Of a stretch of DNA of 64,000 nt, positions 53,694 through 63,313 are shown one piece after another (the first letter of the stretch is position 1; each line of letters opens with the position of its first letter). The DNA comes from Polaromonas sp. Its GTDB lineage: Bacteria > Pseudomonadota > Gammaproteobacteria > Burkholderiales > Burkholderiaceae_C. The position numbers and the translations under genes are program-made. The DNA lies in the NCBI RefSeq assembly GCF_010365105.1, contig NZ_JAAFGZ010000004.1, forward strand, positions 62,001 to 126,000, written 5' to 3'. The notes beneath the pieces were generated by a model. That model saw only the letters and a program-made list of their open reading frames with translations, was not told where the DNA came from and did no database searches.

Positions 53694-54287
53694 ATGAACA
53701 ACAAGACTCCCAAGGCCATCAAAGGCTACTGGTCCAACGGCCGTTTCGTGAAACCCGAAGAAATTGCACTCGAAGAAGTCGGCCCTCCAAGCAAGACCCA
53801 GCTCAAGGCCGAAGCCGACGAAAAGCAGGCACTCGGTGAGGCATTGCTGACCCTGCGCACCGACCTGATGGTGCGGCTCGACCTGCCCGACAAGCTGCTC
53901 GACGCGTTGAAGGAAGCCAAGCGCATCACCAACTTCGAAGGCCGGCGCCGCCAGATGCAGTTCATCGGCAAGCTGATGCGCACGCTCGACATGACGCCCA
54001 TTCGCGCGGCGATTGACGAGCAGGCCAACGGCTCGGCCGACCTGACGCTGGCATTGCACCTGGCCGAACAGTGGCGCGACAAGCTGATGGCCTCGGACGA
54101 TGCGCTCAGCGAGTGGCTGACCGACTACCCGGCGACCGACTCGCAGCAGTTGCGCGCGCTGATCCGCCAGGCCAGGAAAGACATGGCCAAGCCCGAAACG
54201 CCGGGTGAGGCGCCGCGCCACGCCAAGTCCTACCGCGAGATTTTCCAGCTGGTCAAGCTGGCCATGGCCGAGGATGCCAAGCCATGA
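53694..54287 (+). CDS. darP: DarP (YjgA, DUF615) ribosome-associated protein
   Basis: The 197-residue protein has the DUF615 core: IKRIT-like LKEAKRITNFEGRRRQMQFIGKLMR, followed by helical segments to AEQWRDKLM and LRALIRQARKD. It is reported to associate with late 50S ribosome intermediates. I chose ATG 53694 rather than 53664, which would overlap the pmbA start region. Its end overlaps mog by four bases. Confidence 0.93.
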   Translation: MNNKTPKAIKGYWSNGRFVKPEEIALEEVGPPSKTQLKAEADEKQALGEALLTLRTDLMVRLDLPDKLLDALKEAKRITNFEGRRRQMQFIGKLMRTLDMTPIRAAIDEQANGSADLTLALHLAEQWRDKLMASDDALSEWLTDYPATDSQQLRALIRQARKDMAKPETPGEAPRHAKSYREIFQLVKLAMAEDAKP

Positions 54288-54874
54288 GCACGCATTTTGA
54301 TGCGGTCAAGATCGGCATCGTGTCGGTCAGCGACCGGGCCTCCAGCGGCGTCTATGTGGACAAGGGCCTGCCCGCCCTGAAAGATTGGCTGACGCGCGCG
54401 CTGCGCAACCCGATCACCTTTGAAGAGCGCCTGATTCCCGATGAACAGGCCGGCATCAGCAGCGCGCTGATTGAGCTGGTCGATGCCGGCTGCTGCCTGG
54501 TGCTGACCACCGGCGGCACCGGCCCGGCACTGCGCGACGTGACGCCCGAAGCCACGCTGGCCGTGGCGCACAAGGAAATGCCCGGCTTTGGCGAGCAGAT
54601 GCGCCAGATCAGCCTGAAGTTCGTGTCGACGGCCATTTTGTCTCGCCAGGTGGCGGTCATTCGGGACAACAGCCTGATCCTGAACCTGCCTGGCCAGCCC
54701 AAGGCGATCGCCGAAACGCTCGAAGGCCTGAAGAACGAAACGGGTGAATCGGTCGTGCCGGGTATTTTTGCCGCCATTCCCTATTGCATCGACTTGATCG
54801 GCGGGCCTTACCTGGAAACCGACCCGGCGGTTTGCAAGGCCTTTAGGCCCAAGAACGCCCTTCGCGCGGTATAA
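54284..54874 (+). CDS. mog: Molybdopterin adenylyltransferase
   Basis: The 196-residue MogA-type enzyme adenylates molybdopterin before molybdenum insertion. It has the MoCF-fold motif TTGGTGPALRDVTPEAT and the acidic IPDEQAGISSALIELVD region. This cofactor is needed by NasA. It overlaps darP by four bases. Confidence 0.94.
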   Translation: MSTHFDAVKIGIVSVSDRASSGVYVDKGLPALKDWLTRALRNPITFEERLIPDEQAGISSALIELVDAGCCLVLTTGGTGPALRDVTPEATLAVAHKEMPGFGEQMRQISLKFVSTAILSRQVAVIRDNSLILNLPGQPKAIAETLEGLKNETGESVVPGIFAAIPYCIDLIGGPYLETDPAVCKAFRPKNALRAV

Positions 54875-54970
54875 AAGCCGACAACGCTGCATTCGCAACC
54901 CAGGCATGCAGCGGGAAAGCCGGGCAACACCGCCCTGGCATTTTTGTCTGTTTTTTACCCGAGTGACCCC

Positions 54971-55348
54971 ATGAACGCTTCCTTTCGCACCAGCCTTTCC
55001 ATCGTGGCCCTGGCTGTGGCTTCCCTGACACTGCCTTCGCTGGCCCATGCCAAGCGCATGGGTGGCGGCATGAAAGCGGCACCTCGCGCGGCAGCCCCCG
55101 CGCCCGCCAGAGCCCCTGCGGCAGCAGCACCAGCCCCGGCTGCCACGCCTGCGGCAGCGGCAGCACCTGCAGCCGCCCCTGCAGCAGCGGGGTCCGGCAT
55201 GATGGGCACCATGGGTTCCATGGCTGTGGGCGCGGTGGTGGGGTCGATGGCCGGCAGCGCCATCGCCGGGGCGATGAACCCTGAAGAAAAACAAAAAGCC
55301 GCAGCAGAAAAAGCGGCAGCGGCGGCGTCAGCCCCTGCAGCCAAATAA
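54971..55348 (+). CDS. Small exported Ala/Pro-rich protein
   Basis: The 125-residue protein starts with a signal peptide cleaved after LAHA (about residue 27). A low-complexity Ala/Pro region of about 45 residues follows, then a glycine-rich small-residue stretch (GTMGSMAVGAVVGSMAGSAIAG, residues 80-102) resembling a glycine-zipper membrane helix, and a charged Glu/Lys/Ala tail. This resembles surface or lipoprotein-like glycine-zipper proteins, but no cysteine lipobox is present. Function unknown. ATG 54971 is chosen because it starts the signal peptide. Confidence 0.7.
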   Translation: MNASFRTSLSIVALAVASLTLPSLAHAKRMGGGMKAAPRAAAPAPARAPAAAAPAPAATPAAAAAPAAAPAAAGSGMMGTMGSMAVGAVVGSMAGSAIAGAMNPEEKQKAAAEKAAAAASAPAAK

Positions 55349-55373
55349 ACGTTTTCTGGGCCGGTGCCGCCGG

Positions 55374-56153
55374 CTATTTGCCGACCAGCTGGTTCAGCTT
55401 GTCGGCTTCAAAGTTTTCCTGCAGCGCGGCATCCTTGGGCACGCAATCGCGGTGCGGCGCGGCAGGCAGGGCCGACAGCTTTTCAATCGCCTGCCAAAGC
55501 AGCGCAATCTGGTGCTCCTGGCCAGAGGCGTTGTCGATCAGGCCGCGCAGGGCCTGGCTCAGCGGGTCGTCGCTCTGCGTCACGCCGTAGGCTGAAAAGC
55601 CCATCTGGCTGGCCGCCTCCTCGCGCTTGAGGTCGGCGCCGGGCTGGATGATGCGGGCCGGGTTGCCCACGGCCGTGGCCCCGGCCGGTACGGGCTTGAC
55701 CACCACCGCGTTCGAGCCGATGCGCGCGCCGTCGCCGACAGTGAAGCCGCCCAGTACCTGCGCGCCGGCGCCCACGACCACGTTTTTGCCAAGTGTCGGA
55801 TGGCGCTTGGCGCCCTTGTAGAGCGAGGTGCCGCCCAGCGTGACACCGTGGTAAATCGTGCAACCCGAACCAATTTCAGCGGTTTCGCCAATCACCACGC
55901 CCATGCCGTGGTCGATGAAGACGCAGCCGGCAATCTGCGCGCCGGGATGGATCTCGATGCCCGTCAGCCAGCGCGAAATGTGGGAGGTGAAGCGGCCCAG
56001 CCATTTGAAGCCATGCGTCCAGAACCAGTGCGCGCGCCGGTGCAGCACCAGCGCGTGCAGGCCGGGGTAGCAGGTCAGCACCTCCCAGCGGGTGCGGGCG
56101 GCCGGGTCGCGTTCAAGGATGCACTGGATGTCGGAGAGGAGTCTGGAAAACAT
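55374..56153 (-). CDS. cysE: Serine O-acetyltransferase
   Basis: The 259-residue enzyme makes O-acetylserine for cysteine synthesis. It has left-handed beta-helix hexapeptide repeats ([28 protein letters not shown]) with the catalytic histidines in DHGMG and YHGVTLGGT. The C-terminal 70 residues form an unusual extension, longer than in E. coli CysE, with CVPKDAALQ near the end; CysE proteins often carry a variable tail binding CysK. It overlaps nothing and is 10 bases from trmJ's stop in the same direction. Confidence 0.93.
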   Translation of the reverse strand: MFSRLLSDIQCILERDPAARTRWEVLTCYPGLHALVLHRRAHWFWTHGFKWLGRFTSHISRWLTGIEIHPGAQIAGCVFIDHGMGVVIGETAEIGSGCTIYHGVTLGGTSLYKGAKRHPTLGKNVVVGAGAQVLGGFTVGDGARIGSNAVVVKPVPAGATAVGNPARIIQPGADLKREEAASQMGFSAYGVTQSDDPLSQALRGLIDNASGQEHQIALLWQAIEKLSALPAAPHRDCVPKDAALQENFEADKLNQLVGK

Positions 56154-56163
56154 GCCGGGGAGT

Positions 56164-56991
56164 TTAGGCGCTGGCCGGCGTATCCGCTGGCGCTGGCGCC
56201 TTGTCCTGTGCGGGCCGGGCTTGATCGGCTGCCTGCCGCATCATGGCCTTGGCCACGCCGCGCAGGATGTGGATTTCCTCGGGGCTGAGCTGCGCGCGGT
56301 TGAACAGCTGGTTCAGGCGCGGCATCAGTTTCTTCGGCGATGCCGGGTCGAGAAAGCCGATGTGAACCAGCGCTTCCTCCCAGTGCCTGAGCATGCCGCC
56401 CACGGCGGCGGCATCGGCCAGCCGGACTTCTTCAGGCGATGCCTGGATGCCAAAGCCGCCCAGGGCTTCGCGCCAGTCGTAGGCCACCAGTTGCACCGCC
56501 GCGCCGAGGTTGAGCGAGCCGAATTTTGGATCGGTTGGAATGCTCAGGGCCACATGGCAGCGGTAGACGTCGTCGTTTTGCATGCCGAAACGCTCGGAAC
56601 CGAACAAAAAAGCAACCGAATCGGGCTTTTCCGCAATACTGGCGGGCGCAAGCAGCTCATTTTTGGATAGCGTATCAGCTAGGCCCAGCAGCTCGGCGAA
56701 ATGCGTGCGCGGCGCCCGTGTGGGCGGGCCGAAGTCGCGCGGCGTCATGGCCGTGGCGCACAGATGCGCCATGCCGTCGAGCGCTTCGTCGAGCGTTTCA
56801 ACGATGCGCGCATTGTTGAGCACATCGAGCGCGCCGCTGGCCCGCTGGATGGTTTCTTCGCGCCGCAGCACATTGGCCCAGCGCGGCGCGACCAGCACCA
56901 GGTCGTCGAAGCCCATGGTTTTCATGGCGCGGGCGGTGGCGCCCACATTGCCGGCGTGGCTGGTATTGATCAGGATGAAGCGGGTTTTCAT
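56164..56991 (-). CDS. trmJ: tRNA (cytidine/uridine-2'-O-)-methyltransferase TrmJ
   Basis: The 275-residue SPOUT-family enzyme methylates the 2'-OH of nucleotide 32 in tRNAs. It has the N-terminal [22 protein letters not shown], and the knotted-fold motifs [13 protein letters not shown] and [19 protein letters not shown]. The C-terminal 30 residues are Ala/Pro-rich. I chose ATG 56991; the 105 upstream residues in the same frame overlap the promoter and 5' part of suhB. An imperfect short-repeat stretch lies around 56648-56690 inside the gene. Confidence 0.92.
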   Translation of the reverse strand: MKTRFILINTSHAGNVGATARAMKTMGFDDLVLVAPRWANVLRREETIQRASGALDVLNNARIVETLDEALDGMAHLCATAMTPRDFGPPTRAPRTHFAELLGLADTLSKNELLAPASIAEKPDSVAFLFGSERFGMQNDDVYRCHVALSIPTDPKFGSLNLGAAVQLVAYDWREALGGFGIQASPEEVRLADAAAVGGMLRHWEEALVHIGFLDPASPKKLMPRLNQLFNRAQLSPEEIHILRGVAKAMMRQAADQARPAQDKAPAPADTPASA

Positions 56992-57139
56992 GGGGATAAA
57001 AATGGCCGGAGGGCCGCCGTAAAAAACCCGGCGGTCGGGATGATTCCGGGCCAGGCGGGCGAAGCCGGTAAAATCCGCTATTGTCGCCTGCCACCGGTTC
57101 CCGGTTTTTGCAGTTCCTGCCCGCTCTTTCTTACCATTT

Positions 57140-58132
57140 ATGTCCAGCAATCTACACCCCATGCTCAACGTGGCCGTCAAGGCTGCGCGCGCCGCCGGCG
57201 CCCTCATCAACCGCGCCGCCCTTGACGTCGAGGCGGTCCGCGTGTCGGTCAAGCAGACCAACGACTTCGTCACCGAAGTCGACAAGGCCGCCGAAGCCGC
57301 GATCATCGAAACCCTGCTGACCGCCTACCCCGGCCATGGCATCCTGGCCGAGGAATCGGGCAGCGAGCATGGCGCGAAAGACTCCGAATTCGTCTGGATC
57401 ATCGATCCGCTGGACGGCACCACCAATTTCATCCACGGCTTTCCGTTCTATTGCGTCAGCATTGCGCTGTCGGTGCGCGGCAAGGTCGAGCAGGCGGTCG
57501 TCTACGACCCGAACCGCAACGATATCTACAGCGCCAGCAAGGGCCGTGGCTCCTACGTGAACGACCGCCGCATCCGCGTTGGCAAGCGCACGCGCCTGCA
57601 GGAATGCCTGATCTCGACCGGCTTTCCCTACCGCCCCGGCGACAAGCTCAAGCCTTACCTGAACATGCTGGGCGAAGTCATGAGCCAGTGCGCCGGCGTG
57701 CGCCGCCCGGGTGCTGCCGCGCTGGACCTGGCGCATGTCGCGGCCGGCTACACCGATGGCTTTTTCGAGACCAGTCTGCAGCCCTGGGACGTGGCGGCAG
57801 GCTCGCTGCTGATCACTGAAGCAGGCGGCCTGATCGGCAACTTCACCGGCGAGGCCGATTTCATCGACCACGGCGAATGCGTCGCCGGCAACCCGCGCAT
57901 CTACGGCCAGCTGGTCGGCACGCTGGGCAAGTACAGCAAGTTTGCCGGTGCCGGCGACAAGGCCAGCGTTCGTCAGGCATTGAGTGGCGCCGGGGACGAG
58001 ACACCGGCCGACGGCAGTGAGGAAGCCGCGCCGGCCGCCAAGCCGACGCTCAAGGCCAAGCGCATCAAGGCTGGCAGCGCAGCCGCGCCCGAGGCTGAAG
58101 CTGCACAGCAGGTGCCCGACGCGCCTTTTTAA
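57140..58132 (+). CDS. suhB: Inositol-1-monophosphatase family protein (SuhB)
   Basis: The 330-residue protein contains the IMPase metal motifs: [16 protein letters not shown] and [15 protein letters not shown]. In E. coli SuhB also acts in rRNA transcription antitermination. The last 60 residues (about 270-330), Ala/Glu/Lys-rich, form an extension beyond E. coli SuhB. Divergent from trmJ with about 150 bases between them; a TAAAAT box at 57069-57074 could be a -10. Confidence 0.94.
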   Translation: MSSNLHPMLNVAVKAARAAGALINRAALDVEAVRVSVKQTNDFVTEVDKAAEAAIIETLLTAYPGHGILAEESGSEHGAKDSEFVWIIDPLDGTTNFIHGFPFYCVSIALSVRGKVEQAVVYDPNRNDIYSASKGRGSYVNDRRIRVGKRTRLQECLISTGFPYRPGDKLKPYLNMLGEVMSQCAGVRRPGAAALDLAHVAAGYTDGFFETSLQPWDVAAGSLLITEAGGLIGNFTGEADFIDHGECVAGNPRIYGQLVGTLGKYSKFAGAGDKASVRQALSGAGDETPADGSEEAAPAAKPTLKAKRIKAGSAAAPEAEAAQQVPDAPF

Positions 58133-58218
58133 GGCAAATAACCGGCTCGGTTCCGGTTGGCGCTGACAGGAACCGCCTGCTCCGGCGTCCGGGTTTCGGT
58201 ACAGTGTGGGCACATACC

Positions 58219-60453
58219 ATGAACCGTACCCCGATGGACCTGTTTCCCCTGACGCCGCTGGCGACCCGCCTGCGCGGCCGGGCGCAAAACGCACTGCGCG
58301 TGGCCTTGAGCCACTATGTCACCAACGGCCTGACGGTCTCCCTTGGCCTGGTGCTGATCATGCTGGCGCTGTTCGAATCGGCCGGACTTGGAGCCGCCGC
58401 CAGCGCCGCCGTCGGCGTGATCATCACCAGCCTGCCCGATGTTCCCTCGCCGCGCCGGCGCAAGATCATGCAGGTGCTGCCCGCACCGGTGCTGGGCACG
58501 CCGCTGTTCATGCTGGTGCAGCTGACGCGCCAGGATGATTTCCTGCTGGGCTGCGTGCTGGTGGGCGGCACCTTTTTGGCCGTGATGCTGATGGCCTGGG
58601 GCAAGCGCGGCGGGCCGATCTGCTTTTCGCTGCTGTTCTCGATGCTGTTTTCCATGGCCGCGCCGCCCATGACTTCGCTGGACGCGGTGCTGGCGCACAC
58701 CGCCTGGTTTGTCGCCGGCTCGGTGCTTTACCTGCTGTGGGCGGTGCTGACCACCCACCTGCTCAACCGCCGTTACCGGCTGCAGCTGCTGGCCGAATGC
58801 CTGCACAGCTTTGCCGGCATCCTGCGCACCCAGGCGCAGCGTTTTGACGACGAGCCCGACCACCAGGCACTGCTCGAAGCCATGCTGGCGCAGCAGGCCA
58901 ACTTTGCCGACCAGTTGCAGGACGCGCGCAACGTGGTGCTGGAGTCGCCCACCACGCGGCCCCGCCAGCAGGTGGCTGCCATGCTGCTGAGCCTGCTGGA
59001 AGCGCGCGACCACCAGCTGGCCTGCGACCTCGACCTGGACGTGCTGCTGGGCCGTCGTGCCATTGCGCTGCACCTGCCCATACTGCAGCAGGCGCTGAAC
59101 GCCACGGCCGATGAACTGCAGACACTTAGCTTGGCGCTGCTGCTGGGCCGGCGTCAGACGTCGATCCAGCCGATTCCCGACCTGCGGCCGAAGCTGGCCG
59201 GCACGCTTCCGCCCCGCCCGACCGCCAACCCGTCGCTGGCGCCCGAACCGGTGCGCACCGATCCGCCCGATACCGCCGCCCTGCTGCGCAACATGGCTGA
59301 CCGCATCGGCCACATCAATGACGAGGCGGTGAAGATCGCGGCGCTGGCGCGCGGCGACCTGGCGCCCGAGCTGAGCCTGGTGCGCAACCAGTGGCAGCTG
59401 TTCGTGAGCACCACGAAATGGAGCGTCAAGCCGCTGCTCGGGCAACTGGGCTGGCGCGCACCGACCCTGCGCTATGCGCTGCGCGCCACGCTGGCCGTGG
59501 CCACCGGCTATGCCGTGGCGCTGCAGCTGCCGTGGGCCACGCACGACTACTGGATCCTGATCACCATCGTGGTCGTGATGCGCGGCAACCTGGCGCAGAC
59601 GGTGCAGCGGCGCAATGCGCGTGTCGCCGGCACCGTGCTCGCCTGCCTGCTGGTGATGGGGCTGCTGACCCTCCATCCGGGTGCCAAGGTTCTGTTCCTG
59701 ATCGTTGCGCTCAGCACCGGCCTGGCGCATGCTTTTGCGCTGCGCCGCTACCTCTACACGACGATAGCCGGCACGGTCAGCGGCCTGCTGCAGGCGCACC
59801 TCATGCTGGTTGGCCTGCAACCCACCTTTGCCATCGGCGAGCGGCTGGCCGACACGCTGCTCGGGGCGCTGCTGGCCTGGCTGTTCAGCTATGTGCTGCC
59901 GTCGTGGGAACGCAGCCAGATTCCCGGCCTGGTCAAGCGCAGCATCCAGGCGCAAAGCCAGCATGCCACGCTGGCGCTGGCGCTGCTGGACACCGCCCAG
60001 ACAGCCGACGTGAACTGGCGGCTGGCGCGCCGTGAAGCCTACGACAGCCTGTCGGCGCTGACGCTGGCCACCCAGCGCAGCCTGGCCGAGCCGCGCCAGG
60101 TGCGCCCGCCGCTGGAGCCGCTCGAAGTGCTGCAGGCGCGCAGCTACCAGTTGCTGGCGCAGCTGACGGCGGTCAAGTCCCTGCTGATGCTCAGGCGCGG
60201 CCAGCTTGACCTGGCGCAGGCCACGCCGGCGCTGGAACAGGCGGCGCGCTGCATCGAAACCGAGCTCTCGGGCCAGGCACCCGCCTCCTCAAGCGTGAAC
60301 CCGCCCGGCTTCAGCCTGTCGGGCCAGCCCTACTTGGAGCGGCCGGATGTGCTGCTGGCGGCCGACCTGACACCCTGGCTGCTGCGCCGCCTGCAGCTGG
60401 CCTGCGCCATTGCCGGCGAACTGCGCCTGGCGGCCAACCGGGTCCACGTCTGA
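58219..60453 (+). CDS. FUSC-family membrane protein (YccS/YhfK-like)
   Basis: The 744-residue protein has two blocks of membrane helices (about residues 35-180 and 420-560) separated by a soluble region with long helices, the YccS/YhfK layout of the fusaric-acid-resistance superfamily. Segments such as FILIVALSTGLAHAFALRRYLYTTIAGTVSGLLQAHLM belong to the second block. Members are putative efflux proteins for aromatic carboxylates. The start may be ATG 58219, ATG 58234 or GTG 58204. Function is uncertain. Confidence 0.85.
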   Translation: MNRTPMDLFPLTPLATRLRGRAQNALRVALSHYVTNGLTVSLGLVLIMLALFESAGLGAAASAAVGVIITSLPDVPSPRRRKIMQVLPAPVLGTPLFMLVQLTRQDDFLLGCVLVGGTFLAVMLMAWGKRGGPICFSLLFSMLFSMAAPPMTSLDAVLAHTAWFVAGSVLYLLWAVLTTHLLNRRYRLQLLAECLHSFAGILRTQAQRFDDEPDHQALLEAMLAQQANFADQLQDARNVVLESPTTRPRQQVAAMLLSLLEARDHQLACDLDLDVLLGRRAIALHLPILQQALNATADELQTLSLALLLGRRQTSIQPIPDLRPKLAGTLPPRPTANPSLAPEPVRTDPPDTAALLRNMADRIGHINDEAVKIAALARGDLAPELSLVRNQWQLFVSTTKWSVKPLLGQLGWRAPTLRYALRATLAVATGYAVALQLPWATHDYWILITIVVVMRGNLAQTVQRRNARVAGTVLACLLVMGLLTLHPGAKVLFLIVALSTGLAHAFALRRYLYTTIAGTVSGLLQAHLMLVGLQPTFAIGERLADTLLGALLAWLFSYVLPSWERSQIPGLVKRSIQAQSQHATLALALLDTAQTADVNWRLARREAYDSLSALTLATQRSLAEPRQVRPPLEPLEVLQARSYQLLAQLTAVKSLLMLRRGQLDLAQATPALEQAARCIETELSGQAPASSSVNPPGFSLSGQPYLERPDVLLAADLTPWLLRRLQLACAIAGELRLAANRVHV

Positions 60454-60658
60454 AAGCTTGCACAGCCGGCCGCATGCGCACCGGTCGGATGTCGTTTTAA
60501 CCGGCTTGCCGGGGGCAGCGACAATCAGGGGTTTGATGCGCATCCGAAAATGCGCATTGTTCAGTCTCCCGGCCTGTTCCGCAAGAACAGCGAAAATCAG
60601 CCATCGCCCAAGAACCCTGAACCCACCTAACGGCTGCCCGAAAAAGCCTGTGAACTGA

Positions 60659-63271
60659 ATGCAAAGAGAAACATCCCAGGCCCTCCAACCACCGGACAAG
60701 GCCGCTCTGCACACCCCGATGATGCAGCAGTACCACGCCATCAAGGCCGGGTACCCCGACACGCTGGTGTTCTACCGCATGGGCGACTTCTACGAGGTCT
60801 TTTATGGCGACGCCGAAAAGGCGGCGCGCCTGCTCGACATCACGCTGACCCGGCGCGGCCAGTCGGCCGGCGAGCCGGTGATGATGGCCGGCGTGCCGTT
60901 TCACTCGCTCGAAAACTACCTGGCCAAGCTGATCAAGCTCGGCGAATCGGTGGCCATCTGCGAGCAAATCGGTGACGTGGCCACCAGCAAAGGTCCGGTT
61001 GAGCGCAAGGTGGTGCGCGTGGTCACGCCGGGCACGCTACTGGACGCAGAACTGCTCGACGACAAGACCGAATTGATCCTGCTTTCCGTGCACCAGGGCG
61101 CGCGCAACACCTGCGGACTGGCCTGGCTCAGCGTGACGCAGGGCGAAATCCACCTGGCGCATTGCGCCAGCAGCGAGCTGGAAACCTGGCTGGCGCGCAT
61201 CGCCCCGAGTGAACTGCTCTACAACGTCGAGGTGACGCCGGCGTTCGAGCAGCGCCTGAAAACCTGGCGCTGCGCCGCCAGCGCCCGGCCGGCGTGGCAG
61301 TTCGACGCGGCATTGGGCGCGCGCCGCCTGCTGGAGCAGCTCAAGGTGGCTTCGCTGGCGGCGTGGCATGCCGAAGCCCTGGGCGAAGCGCATGCCGCCG
61401 CCTCGGCGCTGCTGGGCTATGCCGAGCACACCCAGGGCCGCGCGCTGTCGCATGTGCAGGGCCTGCAGGTGGTGCGTTCCGGCGAACTGATCGACTTACC
61501 ACAAACGACCCGGCGCAACCTCGAACTCACGCAGACGCTGCGCGGCGAAAGTGCGCCGACCTTGTTCTCGCTGCTCGACACCTGCGCCACCGGCATGGGC
61601 AGCCGGGCGCTGAAAAGCTGGCTGCTCAGCCCGCGCCGCGACCGCGCCCAGGCCGCCAGCCGGCTGGAGGCCATCGCTCAGCTGCGCACCAGCGCCCAGC
61701 AAACCCTGCGCGCGCAGCTCAAGGGCAGCAGCGACGTCGAGCGCATCACGGCCCGCATCGCGCTGCGCCAGGTGCGCCCGCGCGAGCTTGTCGCCTTGCA
61801 GCTGACGCTACAAAAAGCAGAGCTGCTGATGCCCGTGGACAGTGCGCAAACGGCACTTTTGACCACTATTTTCGAGGATTTGCAGCCGCCACCCGGCTGC
61901 GCCGAGTTGCTGCGCCATTGCATCCTGGACGAACCGGCGGCGCTGGTCCGCGACGGCGGCGTCATCAACCACGGCTGCGACGCCGAGCTGGACGAATTGC
62001 GCGCCATCCAGACCAACTGCGACGGCTTCCTGCTCGACCTGGAAAGCCGTGAAAAGGCCAGAACCGGCATTGCCAACCTGCGCGTGCAGTTCAACAAGGT
62101 GCACGGCTTCTACATCGAGGTCACGCAGGGCCAGACGGACAAGGTGCCGGCCGACTACCGGCGCCGCCAGACGCTGAAGAACGCCGAGCGCTACATCACG
62201 CCCGAACTCAAGACCTTCGAGGACAAGGCGCTGTCGGCCTCGACCCGGGCGCTGGAGCGCGAAAAGTGGCTGTACGAGCAGCTGCTCGACCAGTTGCAGG
62301 ACTTCGTGCCCGCCCTGAGCCGGCTGGCGCGCGCCATTGCCGCGCTCGATGCGCTGTGCGCGCTGGCCGAACGCTCGCTGACGCTGGGCTGGTGTGCCCC
62401 CGTGTTTGTCAAGGAGCCCTGCATCGACATCGGCCAGGGCCGGCATCCGGTGGTGGAAAGCCGGCTGGCCGAGACGGGCGGCGGCGCCTTCATCGCCAAC
62501 GACTGCAGCCTCACCGGCAAAAGCCGGATGCAGATCATCACCGGCCCCAACATGGGCGGCAAATCGACCTACATGCGCCAGGTCGCGCTGATCGTGCTTC
62601 TGGCCAGCATCGGCTCCTATGTGCCCGCCAGCCGCTGCCGGCTCGGGCCGATCGACGCGATCCACACGCGCATCGGCGCAGCCGACGACGTGGCCAATGC
62701 GCAATCGACCTTCATGCTCGAAATGCTGGAGGCCGCGCAGATTCTGCATGCCGCCACACCGCATTCGCTGGTGCTGATGGACGAGATCGGACGCGGCACC
62801 TCGACCTTCGACGGCCTGGCGCTGGCCGGCGGCATTGCTGCCCACCTGCACAACAAGTCGCAAGCCTTTACGCTGTTTGCCACGCATTATTTCGAGCTGA
62901 CCGGGTTTCCGGCGCAGCACCATGGCGCGGTCAATGTACACGTCAGCGCGGTCGAATCGGGCAACGACATTGTGTTCATGCACCACATCGAACCCGGCCC
63001 GGCCAGCAAGAGCTACGGCATCGCCGTGGCCAAGCTGGCCGGTGTGCCCGCTGCCGTCGTCAACCATGCGCGCCATGCGCTGGCCGCGCTGGAAACCCAG
63101 CAAGCCCAGGCCAGCGCACAGGTCGACCTGTTCGCCCTGCCGCCTGGCCTGCCCGAAGCCGGGCCGTCGTTACTTGACACGGCGCTGGCGACAATAGACC
63201 CTGACATCCTGACCCCCCGGGAAGCGCTCGATGCGCTTTACCGGCTGAAAAAGCTTGCGAAGGTCGCCTGA
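60659..63271 (+). CDS. mutS: DNA mismatch repair protein MutS
   Basis: The 870-residue MutS1 recognises mismatches. The N-terminal mismatch-binding loop holds [11 protein letters not shown], with the phenylalanine and glutamate that contact DNA. The ATPase domain has Walker [10 protein letters not shown], Walker [16 protein letters not shown] and the clamp region. The 205-base upstream region (60454-60658) shows no clear promoter. Length and motifs are normal. Confidence 0.97.
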   Translation: MQRETSQALQPPDKAALHTPMMQQYHAIKAGYPDTLVFYRMGDFYEVFYGDAEKAARLLDITLTRRGQSAGEPVMMAGVPFHSLENYLAKLIKLGESVAICEQIGDVATSKGPVERKVVRVVTPGTLLDAELLDDKTELILLSVHQGARNTCGLAWLSVTQGEIHLAHCASSELETWLARIAPSELLYNVEVTPAFEQRLKTWRCAASARPAWQFDAALGARRLLEQLKVASLAAWHAEALGEAHAAASALLGYAEHTQGRALSHVQGLQVVRSGELIDLPQTTRRNLELTQTLRGESAPTLFSLLDTCATGMGSRALKSWLLSPRRDRAQAASRLEAIAQLRTSAQQTLRAQLKGSSDVERITARIALRQVRPRELVALQLTLQKAELLMPVDSAQTALLTTIFEDLQPPPGCAELLRHCILDEPAALVRDGGVINHGCDAELDELRAIQTNCDGFLLDLESREKARTGIANLRVQFNKVHGFYIEVTQGQTDKVPADYRRRQTLKNAERYITPELKTFEDKALSASTRALEREKWLYEQLLDQLQDFVPALSRLARAIAALDALCALAERSLTLGWCAPVFVKEPCIDIGQGRHPVVESRLAETGGGAFIANDCSLTGKSRMQIITGPNMGGKSTYMRQVALIVLLASIGSYVPASRCRLGPIDAIHTRIGAADDVANAQSTFMLEMLEAAQILHAATPHSLVLMDEIGRGTSTFDGLALAGGIAAHLHNKSQAFTLFATHYFELTGFPAQHHGAVNVHVSAVESGNDIVFMHHIEPGPASKSYGIAVAKLAGVPAAVVNHARHALAALETQQAQASAQVDLFALPPGLPEAGPSLLDTALATIDPDILTPREALDALYRLKKLAKVA

Positions 63272-63313
63272 AACTCCAGGCATCCCATGTACTCCAAACC
63301 CAACTTTCACGCC

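Noticed and set aside
58129-59964. 611-codon minus-strand frame opposite the FUSC gene
   Set aside because: Gln/Arg/His-rich shadow translation typical of GC-rich antisense frames; the plus-strand gene has real membrane helices.
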